Shown here in pieces: positions 40,123 through 49,409 of a DNA stretch of 64,000 nt (position 1 is the stretch's first letter; each line of letters begins with the position of its first letter). The stretch is taken from NCBI RefSeq assembly GCF_009834515.1, contig NZ_CP019426.1, forward strand, positions 5,401,001-5,465,000, in the 5' to 3' direction. This DNA comes from Pseudomonas sp. R84 (lineage in GTDB: Bacteria > Pseudomonadota > Gammaproteobacteria > Pseudomonadales > Pseudomonadaceae). Position numbers and translations under genes: made by a program. The notes under the pieces were generated by a model. That model searched no databases and had not been told where the DNA came from. It was given only the letters and a program-made list of their open reading frames with translations.

Positions 40123-41805
40123 TTAAAGTGTCGAGAGGAAGGTGCTGTTGTTGGCCTGCCATTCGGTGATATCGAGGCGGATGCGCTTCTTGTCGAGCTT
40201 GCCGACACTGGTCTTGGGAATTTCGGTAACAAGGGCGATCTGACTCGGAATCGCCCACTTGCTCAAGTGGCCCAATTCCACGAACGGCTTGAGGTGCTCC
40301 TTGAGCTCACGTGCCCCGATCACATGCCCTTCGCGGATCACCAGCAAGGCAAACGGGCGCTCGCCCCACTGCGGGTCGGCGATGCCCACCACTGCTACTT
40401 CGCGTACCGCGACGTGACGACTGATCAGGTCTTCGAGGTCCAGCGAAGAGATCCACTCGCCGCCGGTCTTGATCACGTCCTTGATGCGGTCGCGGATGTC
40501 GATCACGCCCATGCTGTCGAGCGTGGCGACATCGCCGGTGTGCAACCAGCCGCCGGCCCAGAGCTCGGCGCCCTTCTGCGGCTCGTTGAAATAGCCTTCG
40601 GTGAGCCACGGCGCACGCAGCACCAATTCGCCTTGAGTCTCGCCATCGGCCGGGAGAAAGTTACCCTCGCCGTCGACAATCGCCGCTTCCACCAGCGGCC
40701 CCGGTACACCGGCCTTGATCCGGTAAGTGGTGCGTTCGTCTTCGGTGCCGGCCATCAACTCGTCATTGAGGTGCGCACAGGACACCAGCGGACCCGTTTC
40801 CGACATGCCATACGCGGCAGTCAGCTGAATGCCGCGCGCCTTCGCGGTTTCATACAGCGTGCGGTTGAGCGCACTGCCGCCAATGACAATTTTCCAGCCG
40901 CCGAAATCGGTGCCTTGCGCCCCTTTGGCATTGAGCAGCATCTGCAGGATGGTCGGCACGCAATGGGAGAAGGTGACCTTTTCCTTGCGCCACAGCTCCA
41001 CCAGAAACTCGGGATCGTAGCGCCCCGGATAAACCTGTTTAAGGCCAAGCATGGTCGCCACGTACGGCAGGCCCCAGGCGTGGACGTGGAACATCGGCGT
41101 GATCGGCATGTACACATCGTTGGTGCCAAGCAGGCGCACGCTGTCGATCGAGCCCATGATCGTCGACACGCCCATGGTGTGCAGCACCAGTTGCCGATGG
41201 GTGAAATACACGCCCTTCGGGTTGCCGGTGGTGCCGGTGGTGTAAAACGTGGTGGCGACGGAGTTTTCGTCGAAGTCCTGGAAATCGTACTGCGGACTCG
41301 CCGCCGCCAGCAGTTGCTCGTACTCGCCGACCAGATTCGGCAGATCGGCGGTTTTCTCCGGCAGATCGGTCAGCAGCAGGGTTTTCTCGACCGTAGTCAG
41401 GTGCGGTGCGATCGCCTGGTACAGTCCGACGAACTCGCTGTTGACCAGCACAAAGCGGTCTTCGGCATGGTTCATGGTGTAGAGGATCTGCTCCGGCGAC
41501 AGGCGCACGTTGATCGTGTGGATCACCGCGCCAATCATCGGAATCGCAAACATGCATTCCAGGTAACGATGGCTGTCCCAGTCCATCACCGCCACAGTGT
41601 CACCGGCCTTCACACCGGCCGTCGTCAGCACGTTGGCTAACCGCGCCACGCGCTCGATCAGGGTCGGGTAGCTATAGCGAATCTGGTCGCGGTAGATGAT
41701 CTCGCGGGTTTTCTCGTAACGGGCCCCGGACATCAGCAGCCGTTTGATCAGCAATGGATACTGGTAGGCCCCATCGGCCGGGGGAATGACGCGAGTCTGC
41801 AACAT
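40123..41805 (-). CDS. AMP-dependent acyl-CoA ligase, AlkK-like (medium/long-chain fatty acid)
   Basis: A 560-residue member of the adenylate-forming ligase family. It shows the AMP/P-loop motif [20 protein letters not shown], the A5 motif [10 protein letters not shown], the [12 protein letters not shown] motif and the hinge/C-terminal segment [22 protein letters not shown], with the catalytic Lys in [10 protein letters not shown]. Closest resemblance I can recall is AlkK and related medium-chain fatty acid CoA ligases. Together with the downstream DUF1302/DUF1329 pair it suggests uptake and activation of a fatty acid, alcohol or ester substrate; this is inference from context. Confidence 0.88.
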   Translation of the reverse strand: MLQTRVIPPADGAYQYPLLIKRLLMSGARYEKTREIIYRDQIRYSYPTLIERVARLANVLTTAGVKAGDTVAVMDWDSHRYLECMFAIPMIGAVIHTINVRLSPEQILYTMNHAEDRFVLVNSEFVGLYQAIAPHLTTVEKTLLLTDLPEKTADLPNLVGEYEQLLAAASPQYDFQDFDENSVATTFYTTGTTGNPKGVYFTHRQLVLHTMGVSTIMGSIDSVRLLGTNDVYMPITPMFHVHAWGLPYVATMLGLKQVYPGRYDPEFLVELWRKEKVTFSHCVPTILQMLLNAKGAQGTDFGGWKIVIGGSALNRTLYETAKARGIQLTAAYGMSETGPLVSCAHLNDELMAGTEDERTTYRIKAGVPGPLVEAAIVDGEGNFLPADGETQGELVLRAPWLTEGYFNEPQKGAELWAGGWLHTGDVATLDSMGVIDIRDRIKDVIKTGGEWISSLDLEDLISRHVAVREVAVVGIADPQWGERPFALLVIREGHVIGARELKEHLKPFVELGHLSKWAIPSQIALVTEIPKTSVGKLDKKRIRLDITEWQANNSTFLSTL

Positions 41806-41951
41806 AAGAATCCCTTTTCTGACTGCACGGTGTTGGCGTAGAGATTGGTACTCTAGAACCCTTATACGCCTGCCAAATCAGCCAAAGGAATGATTTGCAA
41901 AGCCGTACAAATGCTAGCTTTGCGCCAGCATTTGCCGGTTTTCGTCTTCGG

Positions 41952-43136
41952 TCAGGCGGTTTGTCCCACAGCCTCTTCAGAAGGCGTGCGTGGGAAAACC
42001 ACCGCAGCGAGGAAGGTCAAAGCTCCGAAACCCGCAAGAATCAAGTACAGGCCTACAAAACCATGGCGCGGTTCGACATAGGAAATCAGTGGAATCGCCG
42101 TAGCACTGGCGCCGAACGATAAACAATAACGCAGGGCGAAGATTCGCGATTGCCATTGCGGGGCGACGAAGTTGGCGACCATCGCATCGTTCACTGTTAC
42201 CTGACCAAACACCACGAACATGAACGCTGCCCCAAGGGCGATCACCGCCCAGCCATCGGCATAGGCCAGCGCAAATAACAGCGGTGCCTGGCACAGCGTC
42301 AGGACAATGAACGGCCATTTCAGGCTGAGACGATGCAACACCCGGCCAATGCTCAACTGCGCCACCGCGCCAAAGGCATAGGCCAGACTGACCACCACGC
42401 CGAGGGTTTGCGGCGAAGCGAACAGCTCATGCAAACGTTCCTCAAACAGTTTCGGATAAGTCATGGTGGTGGCGTTGAACACCACGCCGCCAGTGGCGGT
42501 GGCCAGCGCCAGCACGCCGAACACCATGACCATCGAAATGCGCTGGCCGGCGGCACCTTTGAGTGGTGTGTGCAGGCGCTTCGGAATGGGTTCTTCACGC
42601 ACCTGCAAGGCGAAGCTAATCCCCAGCACAATCGCCACTGCGCCCGGCATCAGAAACGCCGAGCGCCAGCCGAACTGCGCCACCAGCAAGCCTGTGATCA
42701 GCGCCGAAAACGCCACGCCCAGATTGCCCCACATGCCGTTGATGCCGATTTCACGGCCACGGTTTTGCGCATAAGCCACCAGCATCGCCGTGCCGACCGG
42801 ATGGTAAATCGCGGCAAAAATACCGATCAGGGTCAGGCCGATCACCAGCATGCTCGGACTGTTGCTCAGCCCGGTGAAGATCGCCGAAGCGCCGATACCG
42901 AAGAAAAACACCAGCATCATCTGCCGCCGGCTCCAGTGATCGCCGAGCCAACCAGCGGGTAGCGAACAGGCGCCGAAGGCAATGAAGCCGCCCAGCGACA
43001 AGCCGATCAGCGCGGCGTAATCGAGACCGAAGGCCTGAGTCATGCCGAGCACGGCGGCGGGAAAAATCAGCATGAACATGTGATCGATCACATGCGCGGC
43101 GTTGATATAGCGAATGACGTTTCTGGATTGATTCAT
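41952..43136 (-). CDS. MFS transporter (Fsr-like)
   Basis: A 394-residue major facilitator with about twelve transmembrane segments. The loop motif GDHWSRR after helix 2 fits the MFS motif A, and IFAAIYHPVGTAMLVAY resembles the fosmidomycin-resistance (Fsr) branch. Direction and substrate unknown. The ATG at 43136 gives a normal N-terminus (MNQSRNVIRYINAAHVIDH). It is divergent from an AraC family gene 85 nt away, probably its regulator. Confidence 0.88.
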   Translation of the reverse strand: MNQSRNVIRYINAAHVIDHMFMLIFPAAVLGMTQAFGLDYAALIGLSLGGFIAFGACSLPAGWLGDHWSRRQMMLVFFFGIGASAIFTGLSNSPSMLVIGLTLIGIFAAIYHPVGTAMLVAYAQNRGREIGINGMWGNLGVAFSALITGLLVAQFGWRSAFLMPGAVAIVLGISFALQVREEPIPKRLHTPLKGAAGQRISMVMVFGVLALATATGGVVFNATTMTYPKLFEERLHELFASPQTLGVVVSLAYAFGAVAQLSIGRVLHRLSLKWPFIVLTLCQAPLLFALAYADGWAVIALGAAFMFVVFGQVTVNDAMVANFVAPQWQSRIFALRYCLSFGASATAIPLISYVEPRHGFVGLYLILAGFGALTFLAAVVFPRTPSEEAVGQTA

Positions 43137-43221
43137 GGCGGCACGCTTTACGTTGTTGTGTACCACCTATGCTAAGTTGGCGAAAAAGCGCATTCCTGCC
43201 ACATAAGTCACTCAATCAGAC

Positions 43222-43986
43222 ATGTTGATCAGCCATTTCGAATACGGTCCGGTGAGCGCCTACCCCCGGGATTACCTGGACGGCGCGCACCAGCCGTTGC
43301 ATCTGCATCGTGAGGCGCAGTTGTTGTATGCCGTCAGTGGCATCATGCGCGTGGTCACGGAATCGGGTGCCTGGGTGATTCCACCGAGTCGTGCAGTGTG
43401 GATTCCGCCCGAGGTGGCGCACGAGATTTTCATGAGCGGCGACGTGCAGATGCGCTCGCTGTTCATCTCGCCCGCGCTGTCGCCGGCCGCCCTGCAACAA
43501 TGCTGTGTGCTGGCGGTGACGCCGTTGCTGCGAGAGCTGATCCTGCGCGCGGTGCAAGGGCCGCCGCATGCCGACAATCCGCTGATTCAGCAATTGATGC
43601 TGGAAGAACTCGCCAGCCTGGAAAACCTGCCACTGCACATTCCGATGCCCACCGACCGGCGCCTGCAAAACATCTGTCTGGCGCTGCTGCACACGCCCGA
43701 TCACCCCAATACGCTGGAAGACTGGGCGCAGCAGGTCGGCGCCAGCTCACGGACGTTAGCGCGGCTGTTTCAGCAACAAGTGCAGATGAGTTTCAACGCC
43801 TGGCGCCAGCAACTGCGCTTGATGGAAGCCCTGCCACGTCTGCTCGCCGGGGACAGCGTGCAGCGTGTGGCGCGGGATCTGGGTTACGGCAGCGCGCGGG
43901 CGTTCAGCGCGATGTTCCGCCGTTTGCTCGGGGAGAATCCCCGCGATTACCTCAACACACTGAGCAAGCTCAGCGAACTCGTGTAG
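43222..43986 (+). CDS. AraC family transcriptional regulator with cupin sensor
   Basis: A 254-residue regulator with an N-terminal cupin (HLHREAQLLYAVSGIMRVVTESGAWVIPPSRAVWIPPEVAHEIFMSGD) and C-terminal AraC HTH domain (EDWAQQVGASSRTLARLFQQ; VQRVARDLGYGSARAFSAMFRRLLGENPRDYL). This is the common one-component type that controls an adjacent efflux gene, here the divergent MFS transporter. Its TAG stop lies within the first bases of a REP element. Confidence 0.92.
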   Translation: MLISHFEYGPVSAYPRDYLDGAHQPLHLHREAQLLYAVSGIMRVVTESGAWVIPPSRAVWIPPEVAHEIFMSGDVQMRSLFISPALSPAALQQCCVLAVTPLLRELILRAVQGPPHADNPLIQQLMLEELASLENLPLHIPMPTDRRLQNICLALLHTPDHPNTLEDWAQQVGASSRTLARLFQQQVQMSFNAWRQQLRLMEALPRLLAGDSVQRVARDLGYGSARAFSAMFRRLLGENPRDYLNTLSKLSELV

Positions 43987-44065
43987 GAGCTGCCGAAGGC
44001 TGCGATCTTTTGATTTTGTTGTAAAAAGACAAGATCAAAAGATCGCAGCCTTCGGCAACTCCTAC
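43983..44065. repeat. REP pair, GTAGGAGCTGCCG type, overlapping a stop codon
   Basis: Inverted arms GTAGGAGCTGCCGAAGGCTG and near-complement (one mismatch: GGCAACTCCTAC). The left end supplies the TAG stop of the upstream AraC gene at 43984-43986, so the last codon of that gene abuts the element. Confidence 0.85.
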
Positions 44066-44074
44066 AAAAGGCAA

Positions 44075-44704
44075 TCAATGCATCTCGGTAAACGCGATTT
44101 TCACGCCGAGAGCGATCAGCACCGCGCCCATGGTGCGATCGAACCAGTGACCCATGCGGGCGAAACCGGCACGCACGCGTTGCTGGCTGAACAGCATCGC
44201 CACCAGGCAAAACCAGATGGCCGTCGCAACGGCGAGATAAACGCCATAACCGGCCTGCACCGCCAGCGGCGTGTGCGGGTTGATCACCACCGTGAACAGC
44301 GACAGGAAGAACAGCGTGGCTTTCGGATTCAGACCGTTGGTCACAAAGCCCGAGGTGAACGCGCCGCGAGCGGTGCGCACACCGGCCTCCTTGTGCAGAT
44401 CATCGGTCACGGTTTTTGCTGGTTGCGCACGCAAGGCTTTGAAACCGATGTACAGCAAGTAAGCCGCCGCTGCCCATTTCAACGCGTTGAACAACACGAT
44501 CGATTGCGACACGATCAGGCCGATGCCGAGCAGCGAATAACCGACGTGCAGGAAAATCGCCGTGCCTACGCCCAGCGCGGTCCAGGTACCGGCGCGACGA
44601 CCGTGGGTCACGCTCTCGCGCACCACCACGGCAAAGTCCGGGCCAGGGCTGGCGACGGCCAGCAAGTGGATCAGTGCAACGGTCAAGAACTCGGTCCAGT
44701 ACAT
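44075..44704 (-). CDS. LysE/RhtB family amino acid exporter
   Basis: A 209-residue inner-membrane protein with about six transmembrane helices and the LysE/RhtB signature near the N-terminus, LAVASPGPDFAVVVRESVTHGRRAG, plus the conserved NGLNPKATLFFLSLF. Likely exports amino acids or related metabolites; substrate unknown. Divergent from the 2-hydroxyacid dehydrogenase gene. Confidence 0.92.
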   Translation of the reverse strand: MYWTEFLTVALIHLLAVASPGPDFAVVVRESVTHGRRAGTWTALGVGTAIFLHVGYSLLGIGLIVSQSIVLFNALKWAAAAYLLYIGFKALRAQPAKTVTDDLHKEAGVRTARGAFTSGFVTNGLNPKATLFFLSLFTVVINPHTPLAVQAGYGVYLAVATAIWFCLVAMLFSQQRVRAGFARMGHWFDRTMGAVLIALGVKIAFTEMH

Positions 44705-44795
44705 GGGGGCTCCTTTCGGCCAAGCGTATCAATTTGTTTCATCTGGTAGGCTCGGCAGATTACGCCCAACGCTCACAGCACAAAAGGTACAGTTG

Positions 44796-45761
44796 ATGAC
44801 GAACACGCGCCGCGCGGTATTCCTTGATCACCCTTCGCTGGATCTCGGCGATCTGGACCTCAGTCCGTTGCGCGAGTGTTTCAGCGATCTGCAGCTATTC
44901 GCCCAGACCTTGCCCGAGCAAGTTGCCGAGCGCCTGCAAGGTGCCAGCGTGGCGATCAGCAACAAGATCCTGATCGACGCCGCCGCGATGGCCGCCAATC
45001 CCGATCTGAAACTGATCCTGATCACCGCCACCGGCACCAACAACGTCGACCTTGCTGCCGCCCGCGCTCAGGGCATCACCGTGTGCAACTGTCAGGGTTA
45101 CGGCACGCCGTCGGTGGCGCAGCACACGATCATGTTGCTGCTCAACCTCGCCACGCGTCTGGCCGATTATCAGAAAGCTGTCGGCGAAGGTCGTTGGCAG
45201 CAGGCCAAACAGTTCTGCCTGCTCGACTACCCGATTGTCGAACTGGAGGGCAAAACCCTCGGTTTGCTCGGTCATGGCGAACTCGGCGGCGCTGTGGCGC
45301 GGCTGGCCGAAGCGTTCGGCATGCGCGTGTTGCTCGGGCAGATTCCGGGCCGCCCTGCTCGCCCGGATCGTTTGCCGCTGAATGAACTGCTACCGCAAAT
45401 CGACGCCCTCACCCTGCACTGTCCGCTCAACGAACACACTCGCCATTTCATCGGCGCCCGCGAACTGGCTTCGATGAAGCCAGGCGCGTTCGTGGTCAAC
45501 ACCGCCCGTGGCGGTCTGATCGATGAACAGGCGCTGGCCGATGCCTTGCGCAATGGCCACCTCGGCGGCGCGGCTACCGATGTGTTGAGTGTCGAGCCGC
45601 CGACCCAAGGCAATCCGTTGCTCGCGGCGGACATCCCACGCCTGATCGTTACACCCCACAACGCCTGGGGTAGTCGCGAAGCACGGCAACGCATCGTCGG
45701 CCAATTGACCGAAAACGCTCAGGCGTTCTTCAGCGGTAAGGCGCTGCGGGTCGTCAGTTGA
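44796..45761 (+). CDS. D-2-hydroxyacid dehydrogenase (glycerate dehydrogenase-like)
   Basis: A 321-residue NAD(P)-dependent dehydrogenase. The Rossmann motif GLLGHGELGGAVARLAEAFG is present, and the catalytic Arg (NTARGGLID), Glu (VLSVEPP) and His (VTPHNAWGS) are in place. It resembles HprA-type glycerate/hydroxypyruvate reductases, though substrate specificity cannot be fixed. Translation start at ATG 44796; the longer frame from 44562 overlaps the divergent LysE gene. rsmC follows after 32 nt. Confidence 0.9.
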   Translation: MTNTRRAVFLDHPSLDLGDLDLSPLRECFSDLQLFAQTLPEQVAERLQGASVAISNKILIDAAAMAANPDLKLILITATGTNNVDLAAARAQGITVCNCQGYGTPSVAQHTIMLLLNLATRLADYQKAVGEGRWQQAKQFCLLDYPIVELEGKTLGLLGHGELGGAVARLAEAFGMRVLLGQIPGRPARPDRLPLNELLPQIDALTLHCPLNEHTRHFIGARELASMKPGAFVVNTARGGLIDEQALADALRNGHLGGAATDVLSVEPPTQGNPLLAADIPRLIVTPHNAWGSREARQRIVGQLTENAQAFFSGKALRVVS

Positions 45762-45793
45762 TAAACTGCGGCACTTTTTTTTGAGGAGCAGTT

Positions 45794-46792
45794 ATGGATC
45801 CGCGCAGTGAAGTACTGCTTCGTCAGCCCGAGTTGTTTCAAGGTTCGTTGCTCTTGGCCGGTTTGCCCGCCGACGATTTGCTCGGGCGCCTGCCCAACGC
45901 ATTCGGCTGGTGCTGGCATGCCGGCGACCAGGCCGCGCTGGACGCCCGTTTCGAAGGCCGCAGCCATTTCGGCGTGAACGTGCCGGAGCGCGAGTTCGAC
46001 AGCGCCGTGGTGTTCCTGCCCAAGTCCAAAGACCTGACCGATTACATCCTCAATGCCGTGGCCTCGCGTCTGGCCGGGCGTGAAGTATTTCTGGTCGGGG
46101 AAAAGCGCAGCGGCATCGAAGGCGCATCCAAGCAGCTCAACCCGTTCGGCAAGCCGCGCAAACTCGACAGCGCGCGGCACTGCCAGCTCTGGCAGGTCAC
46201 CGTGGCAAGCGCACCGGAAGCGAAATCCCTGGAGAGCCTGGCGCAGACCTATGAATTGCCACTGGCCGAAGGCCCGCTGAAAGTCATCAGTCTGCCGGGC
46301 GTGTTCAGCCACGGTCGACTGGATCGCGGCAGTGCCCTGCTGCTGGAGCATCTGGACAAACTGCCGAGCGGCCATCTGCTCGACTTCGGCTGCGGTGCAG
46401 GGGTTCTGGGCGCTGCGGTCAAACGTCGCTACCCGCACAATCAGGTGACCCTGCTCGATGTCGATGCCTTCGCCGCCGCCAGCAGCCGCCTGACATTGGC
46501 GGCCAACGGTTTGGAAGCTGAAGTGCTGACTGGTGATGGTATCGATGCCGCGCCGATGGGTTTGAGTGCGATTCTGAGCAATCCACCGTTCCATGTCGGC
46601 GTGCACACCGATTACTTCGCAACCGAGAACCTGCTGCGAAAAGCAGCCAAACATCTGAAAAATGGCGGCGAACTGCGCTTGGTGGCGAACAGCTTCCTCA
46701 AGTATCAACCGCTGATCGAAGAGCATCTGGGCGTCTGTGCAATCAAGGCCGAAGGCAATGGTTTCCGGATTTACCGAGCCAAGCGCGGCTGA
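45794..46792 (+). CDS. rsmC: 16S rRNA (guanine1207-N2)-methyltransferase RsmC
   Basis: SAM-dependent methyltransferase acting on G1207 of the 30S subunit. The 332-residue protein has the degenerate N-terminal half and a catalytic C-terminal half with [20 protein letters not shown] (SAM loop) and the N2-methyltransferase motif NPPFHVG. GAGGAGC lies 7 nt before the ATG. Confidence 0.92.
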   Translation: MDPRSEVLLRQPELFQGSLLLAGLPADDLLGRLPNAFGWCWHAGDQAALDARFEGRSHFGVNVPEREFDSAVVFLPKSKDLTDYILNAVASRLAGREVFLVGEKRSGIEGASKQLNPFGKPRKLDSARHCQLWQVTVASAPEAKSLESLAQTYELPLAEGPLKVISLPGVFSHGRLDRGSALLLEHLDKLPSGHLLDFGCGAGVLGAAVKRRYPHNQVTLLDVDAFAAASSRLTLAANGLEAEVLTGDGIDAAPMGLSAILSNPPFHVGVHTDYFATENLLRKAAKHLKNGGELRLVANSFLKYQPLIEEHLGVCAIKAEGNGFRIYRAKRG

Positions 46793-46851
46793 AACCTCTT
46801 TTAAAAAAGAGGCTTGCTCAATCGGATTTGCCTAGGCAGAATCCGCTCCGT

Positions 46852-47046
46852 CCTAGGGGAGTAGTCTCCCACGAGCGCCATGCTCGTCCGGCATACGTCA
46901 ACATACTTGATCCTCAGATCATGGCGTATGCGACCCAAGCGTCCGCAGCAGACGGATCGCAGGGTTTGACAAGACCTATGACACGCACACCTTACCCGGG
47001 GCGGGAAGGCTGTACGTGTCATAGCCGTGTCGACCCGCCCCTTAGG
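46852..47046 (+). promoter_or_regulatory. yybP-ykoY (manganese) riboswitch
   Basis: The leader of the GDT1-type gene carries the conserved blocks of this riboswitch: GGGGAGTAG at 46856-46864, GTCAACATAC at 46897-46906 and GACAAGACC at about 46968-46976. The terminal P1 stem pairs CCTAGGGG (46852-46859) with CCCCTTAGG (47038-47046). The 3' side of P1 overlaps AGGA, the likely ribosome-binding site, 8 nt before the ATG, suggesting control at translation. The class senses Mn2+ in the studied members. Boundaries are from the pairing seen by eye. Confidence 0.88.
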
Positions 47047-47054
47047 AAATCCTG

Positions 47055-47642
47055 ATGCTGGACTCGTTACTCGTTCCCACCGCAATCGTTGCCTTGGCCG
47101 AAATCGGCGACAAGACGCAACTGCTCGCGCTGATTCTCGCCGCTCGCTTCCGCAAACCCTGGCCGATCATTGCCGGCATTGTCGCTGCGACCCTGGCCAA
47201 CCACGCAGCAGCCGGTGCGGTAGGCGCCTGGTTCGGCAGTTTCTTCTCGAATGCGACACTGCACTGGATCCTCGCGGCGAGCTTCACAGCCACGGCGTTG
47301 TGGACGCTGGTCCCGGACAAAATGGATGACGATGAAACCAGCACCGCGCGCAAGTTCGGGCCGTTCCTGACCACGCTGATTGCGTTCTTCCTGGCGGAGA
47401 TGGGCGACAAGACTCAGGTCGCGACGGTGATGCTCGCGGCGCAATACCCGGATCTGTGGCTGGTAATTATCGGTACCACTGCGGGCATGTTGATTGCCAA
47501 CGTGCCGGTGGTGCTGGCGGGTAATTTTGCTGCGGACAAATTGCCCCTGACCTTGATCCGTCGCCTTGCGGCTTCGGCGTTCATGATTCTGGCAATCGTT
47601 GCGGTGTACAAGGCGATGCAGAGCAGCGGATGGGTTGGATAA
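47055..47642 (+). CDS. TMEM165/GDT1 family transporter, probable manganese exporter
   Basis: A 195-residue membrane protein with two homologous halves, each containing the family signature E-x-G-D-K-T: AEIGDKTQL near residue 15 and AEMGDKTQV near residue 115. About six to seven transmembrane helices are expected. Bacterial members (for example MneA of Vibrio) export Mn2+, and the upstream manganese riboswitch supports that role here. The gene is separated from the next one by a perfect inverted repeat. Confidence 0.92.
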   Translation: MLDSLLVPTAIVALAEIGDKTQLLALILAARFRKPWPIIAGIVAATLANHAAAGAVGAWFGSFFSNATLHWILAASFTATALWTLVPDKMDDDETSTARKFGPFLTTLIAFFLAEMGDKTQVATVMLAAQYPDLWLVIIGTTAGMLIANVPVVLAGNFAADKLPLTLIRRLAASAFMILAIVAVYKAMQSSGWVG

Positions 47643-47683
47643 CGCTAACCGACGATACAAACTACCTATCAATATAAGGCGAT

Positions 47684-47711
47684 CGATAGCTGTCAGAGTT
47701 GACAGCTATCG
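47684..47711. repeat. Perfect 12-bp inverted repeat upstream of unrecognised gene
   Basis: CGATAGCTGTCA (47684-47695), loop GAGT, then TGACAGCTATCG (47700-47711). There is no following T-run, so it is a weak candidate for a terminator of the transporter gene. It could be an operator for the gene at 47777. Confidence 0.6.
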
Positions 47712-47776
47712 TCACCGTATTAACGGGCCTACATTCATGACTTCTGATCTCACTGAACTTCACAAGGATCGTAATC

Positions 47777-48313
47777 ATGAGCAAGCCCAAGCATTACTCC
47801 AAACTAAGCAAGTCCGGCATCATCATTCCCTACATGCCTTTCAGCCATTCTTGCGCGTACAAGATAACCGTCGATGAATTTGATCCGAAGCGGGTGCATT
47901 TCCTGCTGACAGGGCTCACTGAAAACGGTCTGAAAGAATTGGCATTCCTGGACGGGAGAGCTGACCTGCTCGCTCAAAACTTTGGTGGTTACAGGAGTCG
48001 TGCTACTGAATACGGGAGTGACTCATCCGACAGTTACTATTGGACGTTTCCTGCCGCAGGCACGCCGACCCACTTCACAATTTCAGACGGTGCGGGAAAC
48101 CCGTTCAGGATCAACTTCACAAAGAAAAACGCTCGAGAGTTCAAGTTCGAGTGCGAGTTCTTCCTCGTGTTTGGGAAAGATCATGACTACGACCCGCGCG
48201 GTAACTACATCTTCATCGATTATCTACTGCCCTCACCAGGCTCCGTGCTAAGAGACAACTTTGCCAAATGCATAGCCCGGCAAATAAAACGGGTCAAGGC
48301 GCTCTCGCTGTGA
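47777..48313 (+). CDS. Unrecognised 178-residue protein
   Basis: I do not recognise a family. The product begins MSKPKHYSKLSKSGIIIPYM, has no signal peptide or membrane segment, and is rich in Phe, Tyr and Lys (YYWTFPAAGTPTHFTI, REFKFECEFFLVFG) with a basic C-terminus (CIARQIKRVKALSL). A good AAGGA site lies 8 nt before the ATG. Codon use is visibly less GC-biased than in the neighbours, which suggests acquisition by transfer or a rapidly evolving gene. Its TGA stop lies inside the loop/stem of a terminator hairpin. Confidence 0.75.
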   Translation: MSKPKHYSKLSKSGIIIPYMPFSHSCAYKITVDEFDPKRVHFLLTGLTENGLKELAFLDGRADLLAQNFGGYRSRATEYGSDSSDSYYWTFPAAGTPTHFTISDGAGNPFRINFTKKNAREFKFECEFFLVFGKDHDYDPRGNYIFIDYLLPSPGSVLRDNFAKCIARQIKRVKALSL

Positions 48314-48326
48314 GAGCACCTTTTTT
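48299..48326 (+). terminator. Terminator overlapping a stop codon
   Basis: Hairpin GCTCTC/GAGAGC followed by T6. The stop codon of the preceding gene (48311-48313) is part of the hairpin, so termination and translation end coincide. Confidence 0.8.
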
Positions 48327-48328
48327 AC

Positions 48329-49147
48329 TCAGGATTTCGGCGCCTGTTCGTACAACGGCATAACCTTCGGAATCGCCGCCTGCAACGAGGCGATCCGGCT
48401 GGTCGAAGCCGGGTGAGTGCTCATGAACTCCGGCGGCGAACCTTCCGACGCCTTGCTCATCTTGTTCCACAGAGTGATCGCGGCATTCGGGTTGTAGCCC
48501 GCACGAGCGGCCAGCTCCAGACCAATCAGATCAGCTTCGTTTTCGTTGGCACGACTGTTCGGCAGGGTCATGCCGTAGTTGGCCACGGTGTCGGCCAGCG
48601 CCAGGCTGTCCTGACCCAGACCGAGCAACGCACCCGCACCCTGCTTGGCCATTTCAATCCCGTAGGCTTTGGACATCGCTTCACGACCGTGCTCGCGCAA
48701 GGCGTGGGCGATTTCATGGCCCATGACCGCGGCAATTTCATCGTCGGTGAGTTTCAGGCTGTCGATCAGCCCGGTGTAGAAAATGATCTTGCCGCCAGGC
48801 CCGCAATTGGCGTTGAGTTCATCGCTCTTGATCAGATTGACTTCCCATTGCCATTGCGCCGCATCCGGACGGAAGTTCGGCGCTTGGGCGATCAGGCGGT
48901 TGGCAATCGCCTGAACCCGCTTGGCCTCGGGACTGGTCTTGTCCAGCACACCTTTGCTGGAGGCCTCGCCGACGGTCTTCTGATACGACTGGGCATACAT
49001 CTGGTCGACCTCTTGCGAGGACAGCATGCTGAACATGTACTGCTTGCGCTCCACACCCACGGCACCGCCGCTGGTGGTGTTGACCGACTGACAACCGGCC
49101 AGCAACAGCGCTGCGCTCAGTGCACTTACAACCAATGTCTTGTTCAT
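48329..49147 (-). CDS. M48 family metalloprotease lipoprotein (LoiP/YggG-like)
   Basis: A 272-residue periplasm-facing zinc protease. It has a lipoprotein signal with lipobox LLAGC (Cys19), the zinc motif HEIAH (143-147) in AAVMGHEIAHALREHGREAMS, and the third ligand Glu in NENEADLIGLELAARAGY. The family includes LoiP and BepA, involved in envelope quality control. It is convergent with the gene at 47777. Confidence 0.92.
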   Translation of the reverse strand: MNKTLVVSALSAALLLAGCQSVNTTSGGAVGVERKQYMFSMLSSQEVDQMYAQSYQKTVGEASSKGVLDKTSPEAKRVQAIANRLIAQAPNFRPDAAQWQWEVNLIKSDELNANCGPGGKIIFYTGLIDSLKLTDDEIAAVMGHEIAHALREHGREAMSKAYGIEMAKQGAGALLGLGQDSLALADTVANYGMTLPNSRANENEADLIGLELAARAGYNPNAAITLWNKMSKASEGSPPEFMSTHPASTSRIASLQAAIPKVMPLYEQAPKS

Positions 49148-49409
49148 TCAAAAGCTCCCTGAAAACCTGCGCGTATCCTAGGCGGGTAATTGTATCGACG
49201 CCAGATACAACGGACGTGTTGCAGCGACTTTCAGACGTTTCCCGCCAAAACTGTCGTAAAAAATTCACAGCGTTCACCAAGCCCGCAGCAACTGCGTCGT
49301 GCACGGACCCATTTGCGACATCGGCTTGCAATTGCACCGGCTCGCACTCATGGCCCAATCCCGCCTGCCGATACATCAGCGCAGACGTCCTCTTGCGTGC
49401 GGAGCTCCC

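Noticed and set aside
39935..40258. Minus-strand 107-codon frame upstream of DUF1302
   Set aside because: It overlaps the ligase 3' end and a strong hairpin, has no recognised similarity, and no convincing ribosome-binding site.
46795..46812. CCTCTTTT/AAAAGAGG hairpin after rsmC as a terminator
   Set aside because: The stem is AT-rich and lacks a following T-run, and the riboswitch leader begins soon after; too weak to call.
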